NCBI GenBank assembly: GCA_900314165.1
Contig: OMUE01000219.1
Span: 1 to 6,295 of the forward strand
DNA: 6,295 nucleotides
Direction: 5' to 3'
Source: an uncultured Acidaminococcus sp.
GTDB taxonomy: Bacteria > Bacillota_C > Negativicutes > Acidaminococcales > Acidaminococcaceae
Of the stretch, positions 1-5,159 are shown one piece after another (the stretch's first letter is position 1; the number at the start of each line of letters is the position of its first letter). A program made the position numbers and the translations under genes. The notes beneath the pieces were generated by a model. That model did not search any database and had not been told where the DNA came from. It saw only the letters and a program-made list of their open reading frames with translations.

Positions 1-1158
1 TTCCACGGGAATCAGGGACTCTGCATCCCGGATAAAGAAATCCATTTCCAGTGTACCCTGGGGATTCCGATAGTAGTATGGCGCATATCCCTGCTGTACC
101 AGCATTTGGGCCGCCATATTTTCATACAAGGCACCTTTGTACGTGCCAAAATTCCTGTTCTGCCGCAAGTCGGCCTGTGCTTCTTCGTCCAGGGAAGCAA
201 TCAGGAGACCAGTATCTCCAAAATATAATTTATATTGCTCCGGGTTGTAATTTCCTTTCAGTGGAAGTTCCGGGTGTTCCAGGCAATAACAAATGTTGAT
301 GATTCCGGCATTTGCCAGCCAATCCACAACGCCTACGTATTCCCTGCTTCTGGCCCCGTGAGCCACTTTTGTAATCTGGAATTTCTTGTTTTCTTTGCCC
401 AGGAATACAGGGATTTTCCGATAGACGTTTAAGATTTTTCCTTTATCTAACCCGCCGGCATATTTCGTAATATCTTCTTCATAGTCAGCTAAAAGCTGCT
501 GCTGGAGCTGCAGGGTACCACTATAATTCTGCTGCTGGATAAAGTGCCAGACCACGGCGGGCATGCCGCCTAAAATCATATATTCCTGAAAATTTTCCTG
601 GAGGATCTGAAGCTGTAACGACGATAGAGGCGTTCCTTCTACCATGTGGCTGTAAAAATCCTGAATCTGTGTAGGTTTGTAGCCTTTAGCCCAAAGATAT
701 TCTTCAAAGTCCAGGGAATATAGGGTGTAATCTTCTTTATACCCTACACTGTTGGCTTCAATTTCCCGGTAATTGATTCCCATGAGGGAACCGGAACAGA
801 TGACATCATAGCGGCCATCCAGTTTGAAGGCTTTCAGGCTGGCAGCACAATTGGGACAGGCCTGCAGTTCATCGAAGAATAACAGGGTACTGCCGGGAAC
901 GGCTTCCAGCTTAGGGTTAATCAGGGTGATGTTTTGGAGTATCTTATCCACGGAAAGTCCGTCATCGAAGATGGGAAGATATTCCTTTTGGAGAGCAAAA
1001 TTGATTTCAATAAGGTGGTCATAGTTTCTGTGAGCAAAATATTCTATGGCTTCGGTCTTTCCAACCTGTCTTGCCCCTTTTACGATAAGTGGCAGGTGAT
1101 CCGGAGAAGCCTTCCACTGTAATAATTTTTCATCAACCTTCCTGGCAAGCCTTTTCAC
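1..1158 (-). CDS. DUF4143-type P-loop ATPase (AAA_14 family), 3' end cut by window edge
   Basis: The reading frame is open from 1158 to the window edge, giving 386 residues without a stop; the C-terminus is missing. Visible motifs are a Walker A (GARQVGKT, residues 28-35), a Walker B (LLFFDE, 92-97) and a sensor-like CSGS (121-124). The rest resembles the DUF4143 half of these proteins, including a YFGDTGLL stretch. Near the end, E371-x-D373 followed by PVE at the edge looks like the start of the nuclease-fold E/D...ExK pattern often seen there. I chose the GTG at 1158 because a strong AGAGGTGA site (1163-1170) lies about 5 nt upstream. The other in-frame GTG (1165-1167) falls inside that site. 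Family members are widespread, often accessory, and mostly of unknown role; some have been discussed as toxin-antitoxin or defence-linked, which nothing here tests. It has its own leader and looks AT-richer than the zinc genes. The family call is firm; the function is unknown. Confidence 0.88.
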   Translation of the reverse strand, partial: MKRLARKVDEKLLQWKASPDHLPLIVKGARQVGKTEAIEYFAHRNYDHLIEINFALQKEYLPIFDDGLSVDKILQNITLINPKLEAVPGSTLLFFDELQACPNCAASLKAFKLDGRYDVICSGSLMGINYREIEANSVGYKEDYTLYSLDFEEYLWAKGYKPTQIQDFYSHMVEGTPLSSLQLQILQENFQEYMILGGMPAVVWHFIQQQNYSGTLQLQQQLLADYEEDITKYAGGLDKGKILNVYRKIPVFLGKENKKFQITKVAHGARSREYVGVVDWLANAGIINICYCLEHPELPLKGNYNPEQYKLYFGDTGLLIASLDEEAQADLRQNRNFGTYKGALYENMAAQMLVQQGYAPYYYRNPQGTLEMDFFIRDAESLIPVE

Positions 1159-1200
1159 AAAATTCACCTCTATTCAACTCATTAAATCACATATTTCTGT

Positions 1201-1229
1201 ATTATATTAGCTATTTTACCACAAAAATA
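1201..1229 (-). promoter_or_regulatory. Possible promoter of the DUF4143 ATPase gene
   Basis: On the minus strand a perfect -10 TATAAT (1201-1206) sits in a very AT-rich stretch, about 43 nt before the GTG start. At 17 bp spacing the -35 is only TATTTT (1224-1229), a poor match, so the box pairing is uncertain. The position between the zur terminator and the ATPase gene supports a separate promoter here. Confidence 0.4.
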
Positions 1230-1257
1230 TTAAAAAATCGCAAGCAAGAATCACATT

Positions 1258-1305
1258 TTTAAATAAAAAGGAAGGAGCTGTGAAAAAATGAATTTTCACA
1301 GCTCC
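1258..1305 (-). terminator. Intrinsic terminator of the znuCB-zur operon
   Basis: A perfect 13-bp stem (1274-1286 with 1293-1305) encloses a 6-nt loop. On the minus strand it is followed by a T-rich run (TTCCTTTTTATTT). The stop codon of zur (1296-1298) and its last codons lie inside the stem, so the coding sequence and terminator overlap. It separates the zinc operon from the ATPase gene downstream. Confidence 0.9.
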
Positions 1306-1772
1306 TCGTCCGCCGTCCGGCGTATGGCATCGGTCGAGTCTTTTCCTCTACACTCCTCACAATACCCGTACAGCTCCAGGTAATGGCCCACAATCTGGAA
1401 GTTTGTTTTAGCGGCCAGCTCCCGCTCGAAATCGTGGAGGGGGCAGCCGTCGATGTTCACGACCTTGTGGCAGCCCAGGCAGATGAGATGGTGGGTGTGG
1501 CTCAGGGTGAACAGCATGAAGCCGTATTTCCGGGAGTTTGGCAGCAGCACCTTCTCGGTCAGCTTCTTTTCCGTAAACATTTCCAAAATCCGGTATACGG
1601 TGGAAAAGTTCAGCTTAGCTCCCTGCAGCACCAGCCGTTCGTAGATTTCGTCCGCCGTCAGGATTTCCTGCTGGCTGAGCAGCAGCTGCAGCACCTGGTT
1701 CCGGCTGCGGGTACTCTTCAGGCCTGCCTGGCGGATCATGGCTTCGGAATCAAAGGCAGTGGCAGGTTTCAT
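1296..1772 (-). CDS. zur: Fur-family zinc-responsive repressor (Zur-like)
   Basis: This is a 158-residue Fur-family protein, the usual length: an N-terminal winged helix (about 12-80, with FSTVYRILE at 56-64) and a C-terminal metal-binding and dimerisation domain. The structural zinc site is intact as two CxxC pairs, C98/C101 and C138/C141. Histidines H92, H94, H95, H113 and H130 are candidates for the sensing site. The IDGCPL segment (107-112) resembles the I-E-x-C-P pattern I recall from Bacillus-type Zur. It is third in the znuC-znuB-zur operon. The start ATG (1770-1772) overlaps the znuB stop by 4 bp (ATGA), with an AAGGAGG site (1782-1788) 9 nt upstream. Starts further upstream would run far into znuB. 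Its likely targets are the inverted repeats at 3439-3465 and 3504-3518, which would make it autoregulated. The Zur rather than Fur, PerR or Mur call rests mainly on the zinc transporter context. Confidence 0.87.
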   Translation of the reverse strand: MKPATAFDSEAMIRQAGLKSTRSRNQVLQLLLSQQEILTADEIYERLVLQGAKLNFSTVYRILEMFTEKKLTEKVLLPNSRKYGFMLFTLSHTHHLICLGCHKVVNIDGCPLHDFERELAAKTNFQIVGHYLELYGYCEECRGKDSTDAIRRTADEEL

Positions 1773-2587
1773 TTCAGCAGGCCTCCTTGTTCTTTCTTCA
1801 TAGAGATTTCTTTGTAGACGATGACGAATAGCAGCAACAGGACGGACACAATGGCAGTGACCCCACCAGGGGCCGCGCCAATCCAATAGGACAGGAACAG
1901 GCCGCTGAGGATGTCTATGAAGCTGAACAGTACAGCCAGTGCCATAGTGCTCCGGAAGCCTTTCTGCAGCTGTAGTGCCGTGGCTACGGGCAGGGCAATA
2001 AGGGAACTGATGACTAGGATGCCCACGATACGGATGGAGACGGAAATGGTGGCGGCTACCAGGATGGAGAAGATGTAGTTGATGGTCTTGGCCTTTACGC
2101 CCATGATTTTGGCCCCATCTTCATCAAAGGCCAGCATGACCAGCTGGGGAAACAGGCTCAGGATGGTGATGAGGGAGACGACGGTCAGGATGGCTACCGT
2201 GACCACTTCGCTTTGAGATACGGTCAGGATGCTGCCGAACAGGAAGGAATCCACGTTGGCATGGACCAGGCCGGAGCTGACGATGGTGATGGCAATGCCT
2301 ACGGAAAGGGCCAGCACGATGACCAGGGTCAGTTCTGCATAGCGGCGGAACTTTTCCCGCAGCACTTCAATGAGGATACCCGCTGCGGACGTCAGGCAGA
2401 AGGCGCTGATGATAGGATTGGCGTGGAACAACAACCCCGTGGCTACGCCGGCTAGGGACGCATGGCTCAGGGTATCCCCAATCATGGAGTAGCGGCGCAG
2501 CACCAGGAATGTACCGATGAGAGGGCAGATCAGGGAAATCAGCAGGGAAATGGCGAAGGCATTGCGCATGAAGGCGTATTCAAACAT
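1769..2587 (-). CDS. znuB: Zinc ABC transporter, membrane permease
   Basis: This 272-residue, strongly hydrophobic protein is of the ABC-3 (ZnuB/AdcB/TroB/MntB) permease family, at typical family length. Hydrophobic segments appear near residues 10-30, 44-75, 84-106, 128-147, 168-205, 213-232 and 238-262, consistent with seven to nine membrane spans. The family motif GDTLSHASLAG (37-47) is clear, and AFDEDGAKIMGV in the second half fits the loop that contacts the ATPase. It would form the zinc channel in the cytoplasmic membrane, working with the ZnuC ATPase and the ZnuA lipoprotein. The ATG at 2585-2587 follows GGAGGAGGG (2595-2603) by 7 nt and overlaps the end of znuC by 8 bp, indicating translational coupling. 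Family is certain; zinc rather than manganese is inferred from ZnuA and Zur. Confidence 0.93.
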   Translation of the reverse strand: MFEYAFMRNAFAISLLISLICPLIGTFLVLRRYSMIGDTLSHASLAGVATGLLFHANPIISAFCLTSAAGILIEVLREKFRRYAELTLVIVLALSVGIAITIVSSGLVHANVDSFLFGSILTVSQSEVVTVAILTVVSLITILSLFPQLVMLAFDEDGAKIMGVKAKTINYIFSILVAATISVSIRIVGILVISSLIALPVATALQLQKGFRSTMALAVLFSFIDILSGLFLSYWIGAAPGGVTAIVSVLLLLFVIVYKEISMKKEQGGLLK

Positions 2588-3254
2588 GGTGCATCCCTCC
2601 TCCGTTTTCAGCCAGGTATTCCTGGATGTATTCCTCCGGATTGCAGAAATGGCCGTGGCCCCGGACCACATGGAAGAACGTGGACGCATGGTGGGAGGCG
2701 TATTTCAGGTTGTGTTCTACGGTGACCACTGTAATGCCCTGCTGTTCGTTGAGACGGTGGATCAGAGGGTACATTTCGTCCTGGCTCTTCAGGTCCATGC
2801 CCGTGGAAGGCTCGTCGAAGATCATGAGATCCGGATGGCCCAACAGGGCTCTGGCTACCATGACCTTCTGGTATTGGCCACCGGACAGGGCGCCGATCAG
2901 ATGGTCCTGGAGGGGCAGGATGTTCATCTGTTCCATAGCCAGGTTTGTAGCTTCTTTGTCTTTAATATGCAGGATCTGCCGGGAATAGTCCAGCACTTCC
3001 CGGACCGTGATGGGGAACTGCTTGTTCACCATGTCCGTGGGCTGGGGCACGTAGGCAGGGTGGGAGAAGGTGGAGCGGATGGTGCCTTTGGTAGGCTTCA
3101 GCAGGCCCAGAAGCAGCTTCACCAGCGTGCTTTTGCCACTGCCGTTCTCGCCTACGATAGCCACGTAGTCCCCGTCCTGGATGGTCATGGACAGGTCCTC
3201 CAGCAGGTAGGGTCCCTGCTCATAGGCAAAATATAGGTTTTCCAGTTGTAACAT
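2580..3254 (-). CDS. znuC: Zinc ABC transporter, ATP-binding subunit
   Basis: This 224-residue ABC ATPase carries every core motif: Walker A GENGSGKST (35-43), Q-loop Q71, signature LSGGQ (123-127), Walker B LMIFDE (143-148), D-loop around D154 and switch H181. It is the soluble motor on the cytoplasmic face of the membrane, driving zinc import through ZnuB. It is the first gene of the operon. The ATG at 3252-3254 has an AAAGGA site about 6 nt upstream. It is slightly shorter than some ZnuC proteins, which have longer C-terminal tails, but nothing essential is missing. The C-terminus has several histidines (HHAS, HVVRGHGHF, final MHH), seen also in some relatives and not proof of metal binding. 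Transcription probably starts near 3415, leaving a leader of about 160 nt that contains repeat material. Confidence 0.93.
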   Translation of the reverse strand: MLQLENLYFAYEQGPYLLEDLSMTIQDGDYVAIVGENGSGKSTLVKLLLGLLKPTKGTIRSTFSHPAYVPQPTDMVNKQFPITVREVLDYSRQILHIKDKEATNLAMEQMNILPLQDHLIGALSGGQYQKVMVARALLGHPDLMIFDEPSTGMDLKSQDEMYPLIHRLNEQQGITVVTVEHNLKYASHHASTFFHVVRGHGHFCNPEEYIQEYLAENGGGMHHV

Positions 3255-3287
3255 AGGATTTCCTTTCGATTAATAGTCCGCAGGACG

Positions 3288-3351
3288 CCCCCACCATCCG
3301 CTGACCGCGGATACCTCCGCCCCCAGAGGGGGCCGGATTCAGGATGGGCGG
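3288..3351. repeat. GC-rich hairpin repeat in the znuCB-zur leader
   Basis: Two adjacent perfect hairpins are visible: ATCCGC/GCGGAT (3296-3301 with 3307-3312, 5-nt loop) and GCCCCC/GGGGGC (3319-3324 with 3328-3333, AGA loop). CCATCC (3294-3299) can also pair with GGATGG (3342-3347) as an outer or alternative arm. The strong GC bias contrasts with the AT-rich promoter beside it. The form resembles short dispersed intergenic palindromes common in gut Firmicutes. There is no T-tract on either strand, so it is not a standard terminator. On the minus strand it would be transcribed in the znuC leader. Confidence 0.65.
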
Positions 3352-3358
3352 AGCTCAT

Positions 3359-3395
3359 CTAGCAGCTAGCAACTAGCCCACTAGCCCACTAAACC
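3359..3395. repeat. Short CTAGC-based tandem array
   Basis: Five successive 7-8 nt units all begin with CTA: CTAGCAG, CTAGCAA, CTAGCCCA, CTAGCCCA and the degenerate CTAAACC. The array lies directly between the GC-rich hairpins and the promoter, within the predicted znuCB-zur leader. No function is evident. Such arrays change copy number easily, so the leader length could vary between strains. Confidence 0.7.
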
Positions 3396-3421
3396 AAGTA
3401 GGCATAGTGATAACGTGTCCT

Positions 3422-3449
3422 ATTATACCCTATCTAAAAATAAATGCAA
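3422..3449 (-). promoter_or_regulatory. Predicted sigma-70 promoter of znuCB-zur
   Basis: On the minus strand a perfect -10 TATAAT (3422-3427) lies 16 bp from a modest -35 TTGCAT (3444-3449). The -35 falls inside the left arm of the inverted repeat at 3439-3465, so a bound repressor would block polymerase. The predicted transcript starts near 3415, about 160 nt before the znuC ATG. Confidence 0.7.
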
Positions 3450-3465
3450 GGCGTTTGCATTTATT
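3439..3465. promoter_or_regulatory. Predicted Zur operator 1 (perfect 11-5-11 inverted repeat)
   Basis: The arms AATAAATGCAA (3439-3449) and TTGCATTTATT (3455-3465) are perfectly complementary around a 5-bp spacer GGCGT. Fur-family repressors bind AT-rich palindromes of about this size. The site sits between two divergent promoters: the left arm contains the znuC -35, and the right arm ends at the first bases of the znuA -35. This is the natural place for the Zur encoded at the end of the operon to act. Identity as a Zur site is inferred from position and symmetry. Confidence 0.8.
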
Positions 3466-3492
3466 GACGAAGCCCCGGGTTCGTGGTATGAT
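3464..3492 (+). promoter_or_regulatory. Predicted sigma-70 promoter of znuA
   Basis: A good -35 TTGACG (3464-3469) and -10 TATGAT (3487-3492) are separated by exactly 17 bp. Transcription would begin near 3499, giving a leader of about 40 nt. The -35 abuts operator 1, and operator 2 lies just after the start point. Confidence 0.75.
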
Positions 3493-3503
3493 AAGCAGCG
3501 TTA

Positions 3504-3518
3504 TGCAAATGGTTTGCA
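3504..3518. promoter_or_regulatory. Predicted Zur operator 2 (shorter copy)
   Basis: TGCAA (3504-3508) and TTGCA (3514-3518) are complementary around a 5-bp spacer ATGGT. This reproduces the core and spacing of operator 1 without the AT-rich outer arms. It lies just downstream of the predicted znuA start point and ends 20 nt before the ATG. A repressor here would affect only znuA, possibly as a weaker second site. Confidence 0.6.
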
Positions 3519-3538
3519 AGAAAATGGGAGGAAACTCT

Positions 3539-4432
3539 ATGAAAAAATTGTTCTGCCTGCTGTTTGCCCTGTGCCTGGTGTTGGCCGGCTGCGGCAAGGA
3601 GCAGGAAGCTATAAAAGAAGGAAAATTGCCCGTAGTGGCCAGCTTTTACGCCATGAAGGAGCTGACTGAGGCCGTAGGCGGGGACAAAGTCCATGTGACA
3701 ACTTTGGTGCCGGAAGGCTCTGAGCCCCATGACTTCCAGCCCACGCCCCGGCAGCTGAAGCAGCTGCACAGCGCAAAAGTGTTTGTCATTCAGGGCCTGG
3801 GCATGGAGCCCTGGCAGGCAGAAATGGTCAAAGCCGCCGACAACCCGAACCTGCAGGTTGTAACGGCGGCTAAAAACGTCCAGGCTATAGAGAACGAGGA
3901 CGAAGAGGAAATTGAAGAGCACGGGAAATACGATCCCCATGCCTGGTTGAGCCTCCTCAGTGCCAAAGCAGAAGCGGAAACCATTGCGGTGGCCCTGAGC
4001 CAGGCAGATCCGGTCAATAAGGAGTATTACCAGGCCAATGCCCGGAAGCTGGGCCAGCAGCTGGACAGCATGTATGTAGAGTACAGGGCAAAATTCCAGA
4101 CGGTGCAGCGAAAAGAGTTTGTCACAGGCCATGAGGCTTTCGGTTATCTGTGCCGGGAGTTCGGCCTGACCCAGCAGAGCCTGGAATCCATGTTTGCCGG
4201 CGGCGAGCCCAATGCGAAGGAAATGGCCCGGCTGGTCCGCTACGCCCGGGACCATCATGTGACCACCATCTTTACGGAAGCCAACGTGAGCCCCAAGAGC
4301 AGCGAGGCCCTGGCCCGGGAAATCGGCGCCAAAGTCGTCCCCATCCACACTATGGAAAGCGCCGAAGGCAAAGGGGGCTACGCAGCCCAGATGCGGGAGA
4401 ATCTGGGACGGATCTATGAGAGCGTGAAGTAA
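3539..4432 (+). CDS. znuA: Zinc-binding lipoprotein of the ZnuABC transporter
   Basis: This 297-residue protein is of the cluster A-I (ZnuA/TroA) solute-binding family. A signal peptide ends in the lipobox LAGC with C18 as the lipid-modified residue, so the protein should be anchored outside the cytoplasmic membrane. Candidate zinc ligands are H64 (SEPHDF), H134 (DPHAW) and H198 (TGHEAFGYL), with E273 (TMES) as a possible fourth. A His at the third position is typical of zinc-specific members; manganese-type members usually have Glu there. The mobile loop before H134 (118-131) is acidic, with a single His (H128), rather than His-rich. The ATG at 3539 is chosen because GGGAGG (3526-3531) lies 7 nt upstream and a proper signal peptide follows. 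The frame is open back to 3407, but that start would cross the promoter and operators. It is divergent from znuCB-zur and shares its control region. Confidence 0.92.
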   Translation: MKKLFCLLFALCLVLAGCGKEQEAIKEGKLPVVASFYAMKELTEAVGGDKVHVTTLVPEGSEPHDFQPTPRQLKQLHSAKVFVIQGLGMEPWQAEMVKAADNPNLQVVTAAKNVQAIENEDEEEIEEHGKYDPHAWLSLLSAKAEAETIAVALSQADPVNKEYYQANARKLGQQLDSMYVEYRAKFQTVQRKEFVTGHEAFGYLCREFGLTQQSLESMFAGGEPNAKEMARLVRYARDHHVTTIFTEANVSPKSSEALAREIGAKVVPIHTMESAEGKGGYAAQMRENLGRIYESVK

Positions 4433-4477
4433 ATACTTGCGAAAAGCAAAGCGAAGAGGCCGCTGCGCGGGGCAAGG

Positions 4478-4495
4478 TGTCAGCTAAAGCTGACA
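4478..4495 (+). other. Small perfect hairpin after znuA
   Basis: TGTCAGC and GCTGACA form a 7-bp perfect stem with a TAAA loop, 45 nt after the znuA stop. No T-run follows it, so it is unlikely to terminate alone. It could stabilise the transcript end ahead of the larger terminator at 4506-4549. Confidence 0.45.
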
Positions 4496-4505
4496 ATAAA
4501 TATAA

Positions 4506-4549
4506 GAGCGGAGAAGAAGTCCGTCCAGCGGACCTCCTCTTCGCTCTTT
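4506..4549. terminator. Bidirectional terminator shared by znuA and the small exported-protein gene
   Basis: An 18-bp imperfect stem (4506-4523 with 4529-4546) has a 5-nt loop. On the plus strand it is followed by TTTACTTTT, serving znuA, whose stop is 74 nt upstream. On the minus strand it is followed by TTATATTTATT, serving the convergent small gene, whose stop is only about 25 nt away. The three imperfect positions give G-U wobbles or A-C mismatches depending on the strand read. An outer inverted repeat surrounds it: a GCGAAAAGC...GAAGAG segment (4439-4458) matches the reverse complement of about 4537-4558, so a larger fold is possible. Confidence 0.75.
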
Positions 4550-4570
4550 ACTTTTCGCTCTTCGCTTCGC

Positions 4571-4846
4571 TCAGTTTTTCCCATCGTCCCAGCAGGGGCC
4601 ATTGCCTTGGCCGTTGTAGCCACCGCAGCCACGGCAGCCGCCGCGATAGTGACGGCCGCGGCCGTTCCGGGGACCCGGGCAGTAGTAACCATCGTCGTTG
4701 GTATTGCTTTCGGAAGCTTCTACCTGGCTCAATAGGCCTATATTGGCCGCATACTTTTCCGGTAATACCGTGGTGGACAGGGCAAATACGGCACCTGCCA
4801 CGATACCGCAGGCTACGATTTTTTTCCAAATAGAGTTGTTTTTCAT
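4571..4846 (-). CDS. Small exported Gly/Cys-rich protein of unknown function
   Basis: This is a 91-residue protein I do not recognise. It starts with a basic N-terminus (two lysines at 8-9) and a hydrophobic stretch (about 10-28), typical of a signal peptide, with a plausible cleavage after VEA (42-44). The mature part of about 47 residues is rich in Gly, Arg and Asn and holds four Cys: C56, C71-x2-C74 and C85, plus H66. That could bind a metal or form disulfides; neither is shown. The ATG at 4844-4846 is supported by AAAGGATG about 7 nt upstream, and the frame ends cleanly 25 nt before the shared terminator. A -10-like TATACT (4900-4905, minus) lies upstream in the end of repeat element A, without a convincing -35. 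It is convergent with znuA. The link to zinc is only by position, and its promoter lacks a full Zur-like palindrome. Confidence that it is a real gene is fairly high. Confidence 0.75.
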   Translation of the reverse strand: MKNNSIWKKIVACGIVAGAVFALSTTVLPEKYAANIGLLSQVEASESNTNDDGYYCPGPRNGRGRHYRGGCRGCGGYNGQGNGPCWDDGKN

Positions 4847-4896
4847 AATGTATCATCCTTTCTAATGAAAATGGGTACTAACGATAAGAAGTACAA

Positions 4897-5159
4897 ACTA
4901 GTATAAGAATTTGCAAATAACTTTTTGTTTACTTCTCCTTAATAAAAATGCAAATCCCTGATACGAATCCGTAGGGGTTCATCGTAAGATGAACCCACAA
5001 AGCATCTTCTTGTCACGAATTCTTGGTGGGCGCATCTCACGACGCCTTGCTGTCCCAAGAAAGGATTGCCAACGGCAATGCTTGATTGGTTGACAGCAAG
5101 AGTGTGCAGCTTGCTGCGGCGCCCCTACGGGATTGTAGCAATGAAAACCGCTTACTAGT
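4897..5159. mobile_element. MITE-like palindromic element A
   Basis: This element runs from ACTAGTATAAG (4897) to ACTAGT (5154-5159). Its core (4969-5130) is bounded by CCGTAGGGG and the complementary CCCCTACGG. Inside the left end, GGGTTCATC/GATGAACCC (4975-4983 with 4988-4996) forms a perfect hairpin. The outer left arm contains the 27-bp module (4897-4923) found again in B and C. The outer right arm is weakly conserved. An extra hairpin segment (5046-5100) makes A longer than C. There is no coding capacity, so movement would need a transposase from elsewhere. Confidence 0.6.
5046..5100. repeat. Nested hairpin insert within element A
   Basis: CTTGCTGTC (5046-5054) pairs perfectly with GACAGCAAG (5092-5100). 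Inside lies a second perfect hairpin, ATTGCC/GGCAAT (5065-5070 with 5074-5079, loop AAC). Compared with element C, which reads straight from its GGGCGCATC arm to the closing GATGCGCCC arm, element A is interrupted after CGACGCC. This block therefore looks inserted or expanded. Confidence 0.6.

Noticed and set aside
1773..1886. Longer zur beginning at 1886
   Set aside because: The extension runs over the znuB coding end in another frame and resembles nothing in the Fur family. The ATG at 1772 has an AAGGAGG site and the typical 4-bp overlap.
2517..3236. Long plus-strand open frame opposite znuC
   Set aside because: It is antisense to a gene with all ABC ATPase motifs, has no recognisable domain and no ribosome binding site.
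3407..3538. Longer znuA starting at 3407
   Set aside because: It would translate through the promoter and both operators and bury the signal peptide. The ATG at 3539 has a strong ribosome binding site and a normal lipoprotein start.
3255..3538. Riboswitch or T-box in the znu leaders
   Set aside because: No known riboswitch core or T-box motif is recognisable. The structure is explained by repeat hairpins and the operators.
3461..4348. Long minus-strand open frame opposite znuA
   Set aside because: It is a shadow of znuA codon use. It covers the promoter and operators and has no recognisable domain.
3539..4432. Manganese rather than zinc binding protein
   Set aside because: The third ligand is His198 (TGHEAFGYL) instead of the Glu typical of manganese-type members, and a Zur-like gene sits in the paired operon.
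4548..4856. Alternative minus-strand frame of 102 residues over the small exported-protein gene
   Set aside because: It lacks the ribosome binding site spacing and the signal peptide seen in the 4571-4846 frame. It is Arg/Pro-rich in the manner of a shifted frame.
4938..4956. AATAAAAATGCAAAT as a Zur site upstream of the small exported-protein gene
   Set aside because: Only one half-site is present. The expected TTGCA at 5-bp spacing is missing, and the stretch lies inside repeat element A.
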